The notes: generated from the sequence alone by a model not told the origin. DNA of 64,000 nt from Pontibacter deserti (GCF_023630255.1 NZ_JALPRS010000001.1:2654986-2718985), one strand, 5' to 3'; numbered from the stretch's first letter, positions 9,408 through 19,848 are shown. Numbers and translations: made by a program.

Positions 9408-10538
9408 TTACTCCTCTTCCAGCACATACTTGGCCGAGATCGGGAAATGATCCGAAAGTCCCATTTCGTAATGCGTCTGAAAACTGTAAGCCCGAAGCCC
9501 CTCACTATAAAACTGGTTATCGATGCGCAGGAACGGCAGCGGCCCGTTATAAGTTGCCCCTACTCCGGTACCTGCTTCCACAAAAGCGTTCTGCAGATTT
9601 CGGGCCAGCTGATTATAAGTATAGCTTGAAGGCATATCGTTAAAGTCGCCGCAAACTATAACCGGATGAGGCGATTCGTTAATATGTTCCAGCAGCTTTT
9701 CTACCTGGTGACTACGGGCAATAAATCCTTTTTTCAGACGACGCGCCAGGTTACGGCCTTCTTTCTTAAAGCTTTCTTCGTTACCTATAGCTGAATAAGT
9801 ATTCTCAATGTCCTGCGACTTTATACTCATCGACTGAAGGTGTGTAGAGTAGATGCGCACTGTATCTCCTTTCACATTCAGGTCGGCCCAGATAGCACGA
9901 TTTACATTTGACTCTCCAAAGCGGATAATCCCTTTATTTAAAATCGGGTAACGGGAAAAGATTGCCGTACCAATATCAGCCTTGTTGCGGTCAACATAAG
10001 ACACAGAGAAATATCTGTATTTATCGTAGCGGTTACCAATGCGGCTAATAGTGTTATAAGTATTAGAACCACGATTGCTGTAAAACTCCTGCAGGCAGTA
10101 CACATCGGCAGGGTGTGTGGCTACCCAATCAATCATTTCACTGGATGCTTCCCGGGCACTGCCATCCGTATCTGTATAAGCATTAAATACATGCACGTTG
10201 TAGCTTAGCACCTGCAAGGTTTTAGCTCCTTCCGGTTGTTCATCGCTAAAATTAAAAGCCATAAGCCGGCTATAATAACCCCAGCCAAGTATAATTACCA
10301 ACAACGGCAACACTAGCAGCCACGACCGTTTAATAAGCCAGTATAGCAGGAACAGGACATTAAGCACAAGTGCACCCGGAAGCGATAAGGCCACAAATCC
10401 GGCTGGCCAGAACTCATGTGGCGGCACACGTAGACACAGCACGCCAAGCAGCACCCAAAACACCACCAGGATGTTCAGGATGAGCCAAAACCGACGCCGT
10501 ATTTTTTTAAATGTATCTGACACGAAACAAACATACAA
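9408..10538 (-). CDS. Membrane-anchored endonuclease/exonuclease/phosphatase-family protein
   Basis: Two to three hydrophobic helices fill residues 15-90 and are followed by an EEP-fold domain. Catalytic motifs are visible: SYNVHVFNA (Asn), CLQEFYS (Glu), STHLQS (His), VCGDFNDMP (Asp/Asn) and LSDHFPI (Asp-His). The family includes DNases, sphingomyelinases and inositol-phosphate phosphatases, so the substrate is open. The furthest start is TTG at 10538, and a GTG at 10523 is an alternative. The bases just inside the TTG read TATGTTTG, a match to the -7 consensus, so the true start may lie further in. It is probably the first gene of a unit with cysS. Confidence 0.82.
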   Translation of the reverse strand: MYVCFVSDTFKKIRRRFWLILNILVVFWVLLGVLCLRVPPHEFWPAGFVALSLPGALVLNVLFLLYWLIKRSWLLVLPLLVIILGWGYYSRLMAFNFSDEQPEGAKTLQVLSYNVHVFNAYTDTDGSAREASSEMIDWVATHPADVYCLQEFYSNRGSNTYNTISRIGNRYDKYRYFSVSYVDRNKADIGTAIFSRYPILNKGIIRFGESNVNRAIWADLNVKGDTVRIYSTHLQSMSIKSQDIENTYSAIGNEESFKKEGRNLARRLKKGFIARSHQVEKLLEHINESPHPVIVCGDFNDMPSSYTYNQLARNLQNAFVEAGTGVGATYNGPLPFLRIDNQFYSEGLRAYSFQTHYEMGLSDHFPISAKYVLEEE

Positions 10539-10743
10539 AGAAACCCTTGATGTATACTATGCCTGTTATAGAAAATAGCAGACCAATAACTGCAATTTAA
10601 GCATAATTGTAATTGCTAAAGAACTATAAAGTAGCGATGGCTGTTACATTACCAACAACACCTCCGGCCGCTACCTTTAAGGGCAGCTGCAACTCCCAGA
10701 ATCAGGCAGAAACTATAAATTATATAGCCAGTAACGGACTGTA

Positions 10744-10774
10744 TTGTATATATAATGTTTTTGTTGTAAATTTG
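10744..10774 (+). promoter_or_regulatory. Promoter of the rimP-nusA-infB operon
   Basis: TTG (10744-10746), a 20-base spacer and TAAATTTG (10767-10774) match the Bacteroidota sigma-A consensus TTG-N(about 20)-TAnnTTTG exactly. The transcript should start near 10781, giving a leader of about 60 bases. It is the best promoter match in the window. The rest of 10539-10743 shows nothing else I can name. Confidence 0.75.
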
Positions 10775-10796
10775 TGACATTATTTCCAAGGAGATG

Positions 10797-10816
10797 AGGG
10801 GACACGAAGTCCCCTT
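10797..10816 (+). promoter_or_regulatory. Leader hairpin before rimP
   Basis: AGGGGAC (10797-10803) pairs with GTCCCCT (10809-10815) and is followed by a T-rich tail, so it resembles a weak intrinsic terminator inside the 5' leader. It is preceded by AAGGAGATG. Control by attenuation or by an operon protein is an inference from position only. Confidence 0.55.
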
Positions 10817-10840
10817 CTTTATTTCTTATACTTGTAAACA

Positions 10841-11314
10841 ATGGCACTAACCGCGAAAAGCATACAAGAGATGGCGGAAGCCAGTCTTCCTGACAGCGAC
10901 CTGTTTATAGTGGATGTAGCCGTGTCTGATTCACCGGCTAGACCTAAAATCACGGTGCTTGCTGATGGCGAACAAGGTATAACTATTGACCAGTGTGCAA
11001 CTATAAGCCGCCGTATTAACGCAAAGATTGCAGAAACCTATGGCGAAGAACTGGCTTATGTGCTGGAAGTGAGCTCACCGGGTGTAGATTTCCCGCTGAC
11101 ACAGCCAAAGCAGTTTAAGCGTAATGTAGGCCGCAACCTGAAGTTAAAACTACAGGATGGTATTGAAAAAACCGGCAAACTGGAAGAAGTAACCGAAACA
11201 GGTATAAACCTGACAGAAGAAGTAAAACAAAAAGGCAAAAAGGCAACGTATGTGCCTGTGCAAATACCTTTCGGGGAGATTGTAAAAGCAAATGTTGTAA
11301 TATCATTTAAATAA
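10841..11314 (+). CDS. rimP: Ribosome maturation factor RimP
   Basis: RimP assists maturation of the 30S subunit in the cytoplasm. The 157-residue protein has the two expected parts: an N-terminal alpha/beta domain with SDLFIVDVAVS and GITIDQCATISRRI, the ELAYVLEVSSPGVDFPL motif near residues 67-85, and a C-terminal SH3-like barrel. The length is normal. It is followed after seven bases by nusA, the classic rimP-nusA-infB order. Confidence 0.95.
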   Translation: MALTAKSIQEMAEASLPDSDLFIVDVAVSDSPARPKITVLADGEQGITIDQCATISRRINAKIAETYGEELAYVLEVSSPGVDFPLTQPKQFKRNVGRNLKLKLQDGIEKTGKLEEVTETGINLTEEVKQKGKKATYVPVQIPFGEIVKANVVISFK

Positions 11315-11321
11315 AAAGATA

Positions 11322-12575
11322 ATGAACAGTTCAGTCCTGATCGAGTCGTTCGCTGAGTTTGCGAAATTCAAGAACATAGACCGCCCGACCATGATGCGTA
11401 TACTTGAAGACGTGTTCCGCACCATGATCCGTAAAAAGTGGGGTACCGACGAGAACTTTGACATCATCCTGAACGTGGAGAAAGGTGACCTGGAGATCTG
11501 GCGTAACCGCGAAATTGTGGACGACAACTCAGAGGACATCTGGGATCATGATAAGATTGCTTTATCGGATGCACGCAAGATAGAGCCTGACTTTGAAGTG
11601 GGTGAAGAAGTATCAGAAGAGATACAACTGGAAGACTTTGGCCGCCGCGCTGTACTTACAGCCCGCCAAACGCTGATCCAGCGCATCAAAGACATGGAAA
11701 AGGAATTGCTGTTCCAGAAGTATAAAGACCTTGTGGGTGAGATCATCTCTGGTGAAGTATACCAGGTATGGAACCGCGAAGTGTTATTACTGGACCAGGA
11801 CGAGAACGAGCTGCTGATACCAAAAGGAGAGCAGATACCAAAAGACCGTTACCGTAAAGGCGATGTAGTACGTGCTGTAGTTCAGCGTGTTGAAATTGTG
11901 AACGGTAATCCAAAGATCATACTTTCACGTACATCTCCTGCATTCCTGGAGCGTTTATTTGAGAACGAAGTACCGGAGATATATGATGGTCTTATCGCTA
12001 TCAAGAAAATTGTTCGTGAGCCAGGAGAGCGTGCTAAAGTAGCCGTAGAATCTTTTGACGACCGAATTGATCCGGTTGGTGCCTGCGTGGGTATGAAAGG
12101 TTCTCGTATACACAGCATAGTACGTGAGCTTGAAAACGAAAACATAGACGTTATAAACTATACTGATAACCTGGAGCTGTATATTCAGCGTGCGCTTAGC
12201 CCGGCTAAGATCAGCAGCATCAAGATAGACGAAGAGAACAAGCGTGTATCTGTGTTCCTGAAGCCAGACCAGGTATCGTTAGCAATCGGTAAAGGTGGCC
12301 AGAACATTAAATTGGCAAGCCGCCTGGTTGATATGGAGATCGACGTATTCAGAGAGTCTGAAGTATACGAAGAAGACATCAGCCTGGAAGAATTTACAGA
12401 TGAGATCGAAGACTGGGTAATTGCAGAATTACGCCGCATCGGTCTGGACACAGCGAAGAGCGTACTGGCAGTTAGCAAAGAAGACTTGCTGCGCCGCACG
12501 GAGTTAGAAGAAGAAACCATTGACGACGTGCTGGCTATCCTGCGCGAAGAGTTGGAAGAAGAAGACAATCAATAG
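11322..12575 (+). CDS. nusA: Transcription termination/antitermination protein NusA
   Basis: NusA binds RNA polymerase and nascent RNA and modulates pausing, termination and antitermination. The 417-residue protein has an N-terminal polymerase-binding domain (1-130), an S1 domain (about 135-200) and two KH domains with GACVGMKGSRI and AIGKGGQNIKLASRLV. A short C-terminal helix-hairpin region (EDWVIAELRRIGLDTAKSVL) follows. This is the short form without the long acidic repeats of Proteobacteria. The 121-base gap to infB contains a hairpin. Confidence 0.97.
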   Translation: MNSSVLIESFAEFAKFKNIDRPTMMRILEDVFRTMIRKKWGTDENFDIILNVEKGDLEIWRNREIVDDNSEDIWDHDKIALSDARKIEPDFEVGEEVSEEIQLEDFGRRAVLTARQTLIQRIKDMEKELLFQKYKDLVGEIISGEVYQVWNREVLLLDQDENELLIPKGEQIPKDRYRKGDVVRAVVQRVEIVNGNPKIILSRTSPAFLERLFENEVPEIYDGLIAIKKIVREPGERAKVAVESFDDRIDPVGACVGMKGSRIHSIVRELENENIDVINYTDNLELYIQRALSPAKISSIKIDEENKRVSVFLKPDQVSLAIGKGGQNIKLASRLVDMEIDVFRESEVYEEDISLEEFTDEIEDWVIAELRRIGLDTAKSVLAVSKEDLLRRTELEEETIDDVLAILREELEEEDNQ

Positions 12576-12584
12576 TTGTACGTT

Positions 12585-12627
12585 GTGCCCCATTCGCATA
12601 ATTTTGAAAGAAATTACCGAGGGGCAC
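12585..12627 (+). other. Intercistronic hairpin between nusA and infB
   Basis: GTGCCCC (12585-12591) and GGGGCAC (12621-12627) form a 7-base perfect stem around a 29-base loop. No T-run follows, so it is not a standard terminator. It may be an RNA-stability or processing element; this is a guess from position. Confidence 0.4.
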
Positions 12628-12696
12628 TGCGCATTACCTGGTATAAGGGCAACTAACAATTAATATTAAGATTAAAAAGACAGCATATAGAACAAA

Positions 12697-15600
12697 ATGG
12701 CAGAAGAACAAACAAGGAGGCTTAAACAGGTTGCGACTACGTTGAACATTGGTACATCTACCATTGTGGACTACCTCTCTGCTAAAGGTTTTGACGTGGA
12801 AAATAAACCCACTACCAAAATCACGGCAGAGCAGTTCAGTATGCTGGCTAAAGAATTCGCTTCCTCTATGCAGGACAAAATAGAGGCACACGAACTTAAT
12901 ATTGGTAAAAAGCCGCAAACAAACCAGGTAGTTGAGTCAGAAGTGCACCACCATGAAGTAAAGAAAACTGCAGAACCTGAGCAGGAGATCTTTATTAAAA
13001 CAGTGCACCAGCCAAAAGGCGAAACAGCTGAACCAAAAACACCTGAAGCACCTGCAAAACCAGCAGAAACTGCTCCTGAGCCTAAATTGCCAGGCATAAA
13101 AGTACTGGGCAAAATAGAGCTGGATGCAAAAGGTAACCCGATACCAAAGCAGGCTCCAAAGCCAGCTCCAGCACCGGCTCCTGCGCCTGTGGCAACACCA
13201 GCACCAGTAGCTGAGAAACCTGCTCCGGCCCCTGCGCCTGTAGCAGAAAAACCATCAGCTCCGGCACCGGAAGCACCAGCTCCTGCTGCCCCTGTAAAAC
13301 CAGTTGAACAGCCAGCTCCCGCAGCTAAAAAACCAGCAACGCCTGCGCCTGCGCAACCGGCGGCTCCAGTTGCTGAAAAGCCTGCGGCACCTGCGACACC
13401 AGTAACAGCTACCCCTGAGAAGGTGGCGGCACCAACCACTGCACCTGAGCCAACGCCAGCTGCACCCGGAAAACCTTCGGAACAAGAGTCAGAACCAATA
13501 GAAACAATTACAGCAAAAGCCGACCAGTTAAAAGGCCTTACTGTACTGGGCAAGATCGAATTACCAGACAGCTCACGCAGAAAAGGTACTAAACCTGTAG
13601 CTTCCTCAGATGATAGGAAAGCCGGTAAAAAGAAAAAGCGCAAGCGCATTATAGTTCCTACTGAAGGAGGCCAACAGCCTTCGCAACAACAGCAGGGTGG
13701 TGGCCAAGGCCAGGGACAGGGTCAAGGCCCACGTCCGGGTGGAGGACAACAAGGTGGCGGCCGTCCTCATGGCGGTGGAGCACCACACCATGGGCAGGGC
13801 CCACGTCCTGCAGGTGGTGGCAGAAACCAACAGCGCAGCACATTTACTCCACGTCCTGAAAAGGCAGAAGTTACTGATAAAGAAATCCAGGAGCAGATTA
13901 AGGCAACTCTTGCCAAACTGAGTGGCGGTAAAGGAGCTGGAGGTAACAGAGCCAAGTATCGTCGTGAGAAACGTTCAGCTATTGCCGATGCAACAGAAGA
14001 GCGCCGTATGATGGAAGCCGCAGAGTCTAAGACACTGCGCGTAACTGAATTCGTATCGGCAAACGACCTTGCATCACTGATGAACGTGAGTGTGAACGAC
14101 GTTATTAAGGTGTGTATGCAACTTGGTATGTTCGTTTCCATTAACCAACGTCTGGATGCAGAAGCGATCACTATTATTGCAGATGAGTTCGGTTATTCTG
14201 TTGACTTCATTACAAGTGAAGACGAACAGGCACTGGAGCATATAGAAGAGGATGCAGAAGAAAACCTGGAAGAACGTGCTCCGATCGTTACGATCATGGG
14301 TCACGTTGACCACGGTAAAACTTCATTACTTGACTACATCCGTGATGCGAACGTAACAGCCGGTGAAGCCGGTGGTATTACACAGCACATTGGTGCCTAT
14401 AAAGTAAAAACAGAAAGCGGACGTACAGTTACGTTCCTGGATACACCTGGTCACGAAGCCTTTACAGCGATGCGTGCCCGTGGTGCCAAAGTAACGGACG
14501 TTGTTATTATTGTGGTAGCAGCCGACGACTCGGTGATGCCTCAGACAAAAGAAGCAATCAACCACGCGCAGGCAGCCGGTGTACCAATTATCATTGCACT
14601 TAACAAAATAGATAAACCATCTGCTAACCCGGACAAAGTTCGTGAAGAGCTTGCTCAAATGAACATTCTGGTGGAAGAATGGGGTGGTAAATATCAGTCT
14701 CAGGAAGTATCAGCAAAAACTGGCCAAGGTGTAAATGACCTGCTGGAGAAAGTATTGCTGGAAGCAGAACTACTGGAACTGAAAGCTAACAAAAACAGAA
14801 ATGCAGTAGGTACTGTAATTGAAGCTGCTCTGGATAAGGGCCGTGGATATGTAGCTACAATGCTGGTACAAACCGGTACACTTCATGTGGGTGATGTAGT
14901 ATTGGCAGGCTCGCATTACGGTAGAGTAAAAGCGATGACTGACCACCGTGGCCGCAAGATGAAAGAAGCTGGCCCATCTACTCCGGTTCAGTTACTGGGT
15001 CTGGACGGCGCTCCACAGGCAGGTGATAAATTTGTTGTAATGGAGTCTGAACGTGAAGCCCGTGAAATTGCATCAAGCAGAGCACAGGTACAGCGTGAAC
15101 AAAGCTTACGTACCCGTAAACACATCACACTTGATGAAATCGGTCGTCGTCTGGCAATTGGTACTTTCAAAGAACTGAACGTGATTGTTAAAGGTGACGT
15201 GGATGGTTCGGTAGAAGCACTTTCTGACTCATTACTGAAACTGTCTACTCCGGAAGTTCAGGTAAGCATCATCAACAAAGGGGTGGGTGCCATCTCCGAA
15301 TCTGATGTATTGCTGGCATCTGCTTCAGATGCGATCATCATCGGTTTCCAGGTTCGTCCGTCACAGAATGCGCGTAAACTGGCAGAGCAGGAGCAAATAG
15401 ATGTGCGCCTGTACTCTATCATCTACGATGCCATAAACGAAGTGAAGGATGCCATGGAAGGTATGCTTGCTCCTACCCTGAAAGAAGAGATTACAGGTAA
15501 CGCAGAAGTGCGTGATGTGTTCAAGATCACAAAGGTAGGTACTATTGCAGGTTGTATGGTTACAGATGGTACAATTCAGCGTAACAACAAGGTGCGTTTA

Positions 15601-15780
15601 GTACGTGATGGTATAGTAGTACTGGATGGTGAGATACTGGCTCTGAAGCGTTTCAAAGATGATGTGTCTGAAGTAAGACAAGGCTTTGAGTGCGGTATCA
15701 GCCTGAAAAACTACAACGACATACAGGTAGGTGATATTATCGAAGCTTACGTTGAAAAAGAAGTGAAGCGTACTCTATAA
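12697..15780 (+). CDS. infB: Translation initiation factor IF-2
   Basis: IF-2 is the GTPase that brings initiator tRNA to the 30S subunit. The protein has 1027 residues. It opens with a small IF2_N helix domain ([19 protein letters not shown]). A long low-complexity stretch follows: Pro/Ala/Lys repeats at about residues 150-265 and a Gly/Gln-rich stretch at about 330-375. A second IF2_N domain lies near residue 450. The G domain carries GHVDHGKTS (about 535), DTPGHEAF (about 582) and NKID (about 637). Domains II-IV complete the protein to residue 1027. The low-complexity linker is long but common in Bacteroidota. Confidence 0.97.
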   Translation: MAEEQTRRLKQVATTLNIGTSTIVDYLSAKGFDVENKPTTKITAEQFSMLAKEFASSMQDKIEAHELNIGKKPQTNQVVESEVHHHEVKKTAEPEQEIFIKTVHQPKGETAEPKTPEAPAKPAETAPEPKLPGIKVLGKIELDAKGNPIPKQAPKPAPAPAPAPVATPAPVAEKPAPAPAPVAEKPSAPAPEAPAPAAPVKPVEQPAPAAKKPATPAPAQPAAPVAEKPAAPATPVTATPEKVAAPTTAPEPTPAAPGKPSEQESEPIETITAKADQLKGLTVLGKIELPDSSRRKGTKPVASSDDRKAGKKKKRKRIIVPTEGGQQPSQQQQGGGQGQGQGQGPRPGGGQQGGGRPHGGGAPHHGQGPRPAGGGRNQQRSTFTPRPEKAEVTDKEIQEQIKATLAKLSGGKGAGGNRAKYRREKRSAIADATEERRMMEAAESKTLRVTEFVSANDLASLMNVSVNDVIKVCMQLGMFVSINQRLDAEAITIIADEFGYSVDFITSEDEQALEHIEEDAEENLEERAPIVTIMGHVDHGKTSLLDYIRDANVTAGEAGGITQHIGAYKVKTESGRTVTFLDTPGHEAFTAMRARGAKVTDVVIIVVAADDSVMPQTKEAINHAQAAGVPIIIALNKIDKPSANPDKVREELAQMNILVEEWGGKYQSQEVSAKTGQGVNDLLEKVLLEAELLELKANKNRNAVGTVIEAALDKGRGYVATMLVQTGTLHVGDVVLAGSHYGRVKAMTDHRGRKMKEAGPSTPVQLLGLDGAPQAGDKFVVMESEREAREIASSRAQVQREQSLRTRKHITLDEIGRRLAIGTFKELNVIVKGDVDGSVEALSDSLLKLSTPEVQVSIINKGVGAISESDVLLASASDAIIIGFQVRPSQNARKLAEQEQIDVRLYSIIYDAINEVKDAMEGMLAPTLKEEITGNAEVRDVFKITKVGTIAGCMVTDGTIQRNNKVRLVRDGIVVLDGEILALKRFKDDVSEVRQGFECGISLKNYNDIQVGDIIEAYVEKEVKRTL

Positions 15781-15798
15781 GTATAGCTTTAAGTATAA

Positions 15799-15834
15799 AA
15801 GAGAAAGCCCCTGGTAAACCAGGGGCTTTCTCTT
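15799..15834. terminator. Terminator of the rimP-nusA-infB operon
   Basis: AAGAGAAAGCCCCTGG (15799-15814) pairs perfectly with CCAGGGGCTTTCTCTT (15819-15834). The plus strand ends in a T-run. It can also stop the convergent minus-strand gene at 15855. Confidence 0.9.
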
Positions 15835-15854
15835 TTTATAACAACTACAAAAAA

Positions 15855-16196
15855 TTAACGTCTGTTACGGGCAAGCATGCGTTTGTCGCGGCGGTGCTTT
15901 TTATGCATTTCTTTTTCCCGCTTTTCAATAGCTTTCATCTTTTTGCTGTTCTTGATGCGCTTTTTATCAAAAGGAGATTTTTTTGCTCCCTTAGCTTCAT
16001 AATCGTTAAAACGTTTATCTAGCCCGGAACCACGTGCGCCCACTTCATCGGTACCAGAGCCTTTGTTAGTCTTTGATGTTCCCCAATATTCATCCTTGGT
16101 ACTGGAACCCATGGTATTAGGAGCACTTTGTGCTTTTGCTTCAGTAAAAGCAAGCAATACGCCAAGGCAAAAGAAGGAAAGCAATATTTTTTTCAT
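15855..16196 (-). CDS. Small secreted basic protein, function unknown
   Basis: From the ATG at 16196 the protein has 113 residues. A signal peptide (MKKILLSFFCLGVLLAF, cleavage near AKA-Q) is followed by a Gly/Ser/Lys-rich stretch and a highly basic C-terminal half (KKRIKNSKKMKAIEKREKEMHKKHRRDKR). There are no Cys residues after the signal and no recognisable domain. A TTG at 16217 could add seven residues but would spoil the signal peptide. The gene is convergent with infB and shares its terminator. The 180 bases upstream toward mscL hold nothing recognised. Confidence 0.7.
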   Translation of the reverse strand: MKKILLSFFCLGVLLAFTEAKAQSAPNTMGSSTKDEYWGTSKTNKGSGTDEVGARGSGLDKRFNDYEAKGAKKSPFDKKRIKNSKKMKAIEKREKEMHKKHRRDKRMLARNRR

Positions 16197-16396
16197 GCTG
16201 AAAATGATAATGTGCAAAAGTATAACGGTACCAGACCAAAAAGTTATATAAATTCTGCTTACAAACAGTAGAAAAAACTATAAAAGTTCGTTTGGCAAAA
16301 CTTATAATATGGGTAAACTGATGTAAGAAAAGATGAAAAGCTAGCTACAATTTAACTTATCAACTTTATACGTATAAAAAACTAGTAGTGAAACAG

Positions 16397-16825
16397 CTAC
16401 AGCGGCTTACTATTAGACTGATTCTTAAGAATGTCGCGTATTTCTGTGAGTAGAACTTCTTCTTTATTAGCGGGCGGCGCTGGTGCGGCAGCTTCTTTTT
16501 CGCGGAGCCGGTTAATAGTGCGCACCAACAGGAAAATAGCAAAGGCTATAATCAGAAAATTCACGACAGCCTGCATGAACAAACCATAATTAATGGATAC
16601 AGCTGGTGCTATTTCTTTTCCGTTCTCTATAACAGCATCTTTGAGCACAAGTTTAAGCGCACTAAAATCTACCTGACTTATAATAAGCCCAAGCGGAGGC
16701 ATTATGATATCATCCACCAGTGATTTGGTAATACCACCAAAAGCGGCACCAATAACAACACCCACGGCAAGGTCTATTACATTTCCTTTAACTGCAAATT
16801 TTTTAAACTCGGTTATAAAACCCAT
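16397..16825 (-). CDS. mscL: Large-conductance mechanosensitive channel
   Basis: MscL forms a homopentameric inner-membrane channel that opens under hypo-osmotic stress. The 142-residue protein has the standard plan: an amphipathic N-terminal helix ([15 protein letters not shown]), TM1 ([21 protein letters not shown]), a periplasmic loop, TM2 ([20 protein letters not shown]) and a cytoplasmic helix ([11 protein letters not shown]). A TATATTTG element lies 26 bases upstream of the start. Confidence 0.97.
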   Translation of the reverse strand: MGFITEFKKFAVKGNVIDLAVGVVIGAAFGGITKSLVDDIIMPPLGLIISQVDFSALKLVLKDAVIENGKEIAPAVSINYGLFMQAVVNFLIIAFAIFLLVRTINRLREKEAAAPAPPANKEEVLLTEIRDILKNQSNSKPL

Positions 16826-16850
16826 TACTGTTTTCTTATTTACTTAAACC

Positions 16851-16858
16851 CAAATATA
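16851..16858 (-). promoter_or_regulatory. -7 element upstream of mscL
   Basis: The minus strand reads TATATTTG, an exact TAnnTTTG match, 26 bases from the mscL start. No well-spaced TTG was seen. Confidence 0.45.
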
Positions 16859-16958
16859 CTATAATATTATAAAAAGCCTTTTTAAGGCACTGCTATACCC
16901 ACTTAGAGTTGTGCCGTATACTTGGCAGCCACAGGTCAGATAAATTAAATGAAATGAC

Positions 16959-16966
16959 TATATTTG
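16959..16966 (+). promoter_or_regulatory. -7 element upstream of the enoyl-CoA hydratase gene
   Basis: TATATTTG, an exact TAnnTTTG match, 38 bases before the ATG at 17005. The nearest upstream TTG (16922-16924) is too far away, so only the -7 part is supported. Confidence 0.45.
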
Positions 16967-17004
16967 TGGCCTAAAAATTTATTCAAAAAGAGCTGGAATA
17001 ACCT

Positions 17005-17787
17005 ATGGCCACTTACGAAAACCTGCTGCTGAACATTCAAGACGGCATCCTGACAATAACTATAAACAGGGCTGACAAGATGAACGCACTTAACATTGAT
17101 ACTGTGCGCGAGATAAAGGCAGCAATGCAGCAAGTATATGATGATGCAAGTATAAAAGGTGTGATCATTACTGGGGCAGGTGCAAAAGCGTTTGTAGCCG
17201 GTGCAGACATTGCCGAGATTGCAGAACTTAGTGAAGTAAACGCAAGAAACTTTGCTGAGCGTGGTCAGGATGTTTTTAGCATGATCGAGCATTGTAACAA
17301 GCCTGTTATTGCCGCTGTTAATGGTTTTGCACTGGGTGGAGGTTGTGAACTGGCTATGGCCTGCCATATGCGTGTGGCTACTACCAATGCTAAATTCGGG
17401 CAGCCGGAAGTTAATTTAGGTTTGATACCTGGTTATGGTGGCACGCAGCGCCTGCCTTTATTAATTGGCAGAGGCAAAGCCTTAGAGATGATGATGACCG
17501 GTGATATGATCTCAGCTGATGAAGCAAAAGCCCTTGGTCTTGTGAATCATGTGGTAGCTCCGGAAGAATTATTCTCTACCTGCGAAACTATACTTCAGAA
17601 GATAATGGGCAAAGCTCCACTGGCTATCGGGCTGGTAATTGAGTGTGTAAATGCCGTATTTGATAAAGAAGAAAACGGTTTCCAGACAGAGGCCAATTCT
17701 TTTGCACGTTGCTGCGCTTCCGAAGATTTTGTAGAAGGAACAAACGCCTTTCTTGAAAAACGCAAACCTGCCTTTAAAGGCCTATAG
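17005..17787 (+). CDS. Enoyl-CoA hydratase/isomerase family protein
   Basis: A crotonase-fold enzyme that probably hydrates 2-enoyl-CoA in fatty acid beta-oxidation. The protein has 260 residues. Both catalytic glutamates of true hydratases are present: Glu115 in GGGCELA and Glu135 in GQPEVNLG. The oxyanion-hole segments are FVAGADIAEI (about 63-72) and NGFALGGG (106-113). The C-terminal helix region ENGFQTEANSFARCCASEDFVEGTNAFLEKRKP is typical of short-chain hydratases. It stands alone; the next gene begins 31 bases later. Confidence 0.93.
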   Translation: MATYENLLLNIQDGILTITINRADKMNALNIDTVREIKAAMQQVYDDASIKGVIITGAGAKAFVAGADIAEIAELSEVNARNFAERGQDVFSMIEHCNKPVIAAVNGFALGGGCELAMACHMRVATTNAKFGQPEVNLGLIPGYGGTQRLPLLIGRGKALEMMMTGDMISADEAKALGLVNHVVAPEELFSTCETILQKIMGKAPLAIGLVIECVNAVFDKEENGFQTEANSFARCCASEDFVEGTNAFLEKRKPAFKGL

Positions 17788-17818
17788 TTCATTTACCTCC
17801 CCGACCTAAGATAGCAAA

Positions 17819-19318
17819 ATGAGTATAGCCAAGAAACTGGTCGGGCAGACTGCTGCCTATGGTTTAAGCAGTATAGTTGGGCGCATGCTCAATTATCTGC
17901 TAATACCCATCTATACCAGTGTTTTTCTAACCGAAGAGTATGGCGTAGTAACTTATCTGTATGCGTTTGTCGGCTTTTTTAACGTGCTGTATACCTATGG
18001 CATGGAAACCGCTTTTTTCCGGTTCGCCAACAAGCAGGGTGCTGACAAGTATAAAATCTACAACCAGGTACTCAGCGCTATCTTAACCAGCAGTGTTATA
18101 CTTACCAGTATACTTATGCTGCTCTCGGGGCCTATTGCAGATTATAAGAACTTCTCGGAACAGGAACAGAATTACATCCTTTGGCTGGCGGCTATACTTG
18201 CCATCGATGCTATAGTTGCCATACCTTTTGCCTGGCTCCGCCTGCAGGGTAAAGCTGTAAAGTTTGCCTCCATTAAAATGGCAAACATTATAATTACAGT
18301 AGTTGCCAATGTATTCTTCCTGTGGTTTTGCCGAGAGATCTATAACGGTACATTTTTACCAAGCCTGCGCCCCTTTATAACATCTATTTATGATCCGACT
18401 TTTGGTATTGGTTACATCTTCCTGATAAACCTGGCAGCAAATGCGCTACTCATACCCATGCTATGGAAAGAGTTGCGCATTTTCAGGTTAAATCTGAATT
18501 TCAATCAATTACGGCCACTGCTGGTTTATGCTTACCCGATCATGTTAATGGGCATGGCTGGTATGGTAAACGAAATGATCGACCGCATTTTGTTAGAAGA
18601 ATGGTTGCCAGAAAGCTTTTACCCGGGCCGTAGCAATACAGCTGCAGTTGGTATTTACGGTGCCTGTTATAAGCTTTCTATCTTCATGACGCTGGCTATT
18701 CAGGCATTCCGTTATGCCGCCGAGCCGTTTTTCTTTTCCCAGTCTGAGGATAAAAATTCTCCGCAGACCTTTGCCATCATCATGAAATGGTTTGTGATCA
18801 TCTGCGCGGCTATGTTCCTGTTCATTTCTGTGTTCCGTGACGATTTTGGCTATTTATTTCTGCGCAAACCAGAATACCGTGAAGGATTAATGGTAGTACC
18901 GGTACTGTTGCTCGCGAATCTGTTCCTGGGTGTTTACTATAACCTGTCGGTGTGGTTTAAGCTTACTGATAAAACAAAGTATGGCACCTACATCAGCTTT
19001 GCCGGAGCAGCCATTACGATACTTTTAAACCTGCTGCTTATACCTGTGTTGGGATACATGGGCTCGGCTATAGCAACATTGGTTTGCTACTTTAGTATGG
19101 CACTTGCCAGTTACCTGCTGGGCAACCGCCACTACCCTATTCCATACCCAGTAAAAACTATAGCCGGCTATATACTATTCGCTACAGCGTTGGTTTGGGC
19201 AACTATAGCTATTGATATCGAAAACTGGTGGGCGCGTCACGCTTTTAACCTAGCTGTGTGCATAGCCTTTGCAGCTGTAGTCTGGCTGTCTGAGCGTCGT
19301 CGCCTGCTTAAACTATAA
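17819..19318 (+). CDS. Polysaccharide flippase (Wzx/MOP family)
   Basis: A 499-residue integral membrane protein with about 12-14 hydrophobic segments. The N-terminus [31 protein letters not shown] is the hallmark of O-antigen/polysaccharide exporters of the MOP superfamily. It presumably flips lipid-linked glycans across the inner membrane. No glycosyltransferase cluster is next to it. It lies 17 bases upstream of dut and close behind the hydratase gene, so a shared transcript is possible. Confidence 0.88.
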   Translation: MSIAKKLVGQTAAYGLSSIVGRMLNYLLIPIYTSVFLTEEYGVVTYLYAFVGFFNVLYTYGMETAFFRFANKQGADKYKIYNQVLSAILTSSVILTSILMLLSGPIADYKNFSEQEQNYILWLAAILAIDAIVAIPFAWLRLQGKAVKFASIKMANIIITVVANVFFLWFCREIYNGTFLPSLRPFITSIYDPTFGIGYIFLINLAANALLIPMLWKELRIFRLNLNFNQLRPLLVYAYPIMLMGMAGMVNEMIDRILLEEWLPESFYPGRSNTAAVGIYGACYKLSIFMTLAIQAFRYAAEPFFFSQSEDKNSPQTFAIIMKWFVIICAAMFLFISVFRDDFGYLFLRKPEYREGLMVVPVLLLANLFLGVYYNLSVWFKLTDKTKYGTYISFAGAAITILLNLLLIPVLGYMGSAIATLVCYFSMALASYLLGNRHYPIPYPVKTIAGYILFATALVWATIAIDIENWWARHAFNLAVCIAFAAVVWLSERRRLLKL

Positions 19319-19335
19319 ATCTTTATTTTCAGAAG

Positions 19336-19785
19336 ATGAACAACAAGAACTTGCCCGTTAACGTCATTAATCAATCCAAGCATGTATTGCCTCATTACCA
19401 GACCGAACACTCGGCTGGCATGGACCTGCGTGCCAACCTGGACGCACCTGTTACGTTAAAGCCGCTTCAGCGTGCACTTATACCTACAGGGCTATTCATA
19501 GAATTACCTGAAGGACACGAAGCACAGATTCGCCCAAGAAGCGGACTGGCATACAAACATGGTATTTCCATCGTTAACAGCCCGGGAACTATAGACGCCG
19601 ATTACCGTGGCGAGATAAAAGTGCTGCTAATTAACTTGTCGGATCAGGATTTTGTAGTGGAAGATGGCGAGCGCGTAGCACAAATGGTAGTAGCCAGGTA
19701 TGAGCGCGTAGCATGGCAGGAGGCAGAATCGCTAACCGATACAGAACGCGGTGCCGGCGGCTACGGAAGTACGGGCACAAAGTAG
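19336..19785 (+). CDS. dut: dUTP diphosphatase
   Basis: It hydrolyses dUTP to dUMP and pyrophosphate, keeping uracil out of DNA and feeding dTMP synthesis. The protein has 149 residues and forms trimers in this family. All five dUTPase motifs are visible: [37 protein letters not shown] and the C-terminal [10 protein letters not shown] that closes over the active site. Confidence 0.97.
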   Translation: MNNKNLPVNVINQSKHVLPHYQTEHSAGMDLRANLDAPVTLKPLQRALIPTGLFIELPEGHEAQIRPRSGLAYKHGISIVNSPGTIDADYRGEIKVLLINLSDQDFVVEDGERVAQMVVARYERVAWQEAESLTDTERGAGGYGSTGTK

Positions 19786-19810
19786 AAGCGTGTTTTGTGT
19801 TTCGTTTTTG

Positions 19811-19848
19811 GTATTTCGAGGATAAATAAAACTAAAGACTCGAAATAC
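19811..19848. repeat. Intergenic inverted repeat after dut
   Basis: GTATTTCGAG (19811-19820) and CTCGAAATAC (19839-19848) pair perfectly around an 18-base loop. Outside the arms the flanks (GTGTTTCGTTTTTG and ACACACGAAAAAC) continue as an imperfect complement. There is no T-run. It may be an mRNA-end stabiliser or a dispersed repeat of the same general style as the one at 4291-4374. Confidence 0.6.

Noticed and set aside
13082..13830. Long open frames on the minus strand opposite the infB low-complexity region
   Set aside because: They mirror the Pro/Ala and Gly/Gln repeats of IF-2 on the other strand, and their composition (Gly/Ala/Ser or Leu/Trp/Arg runs) is not protein-like.
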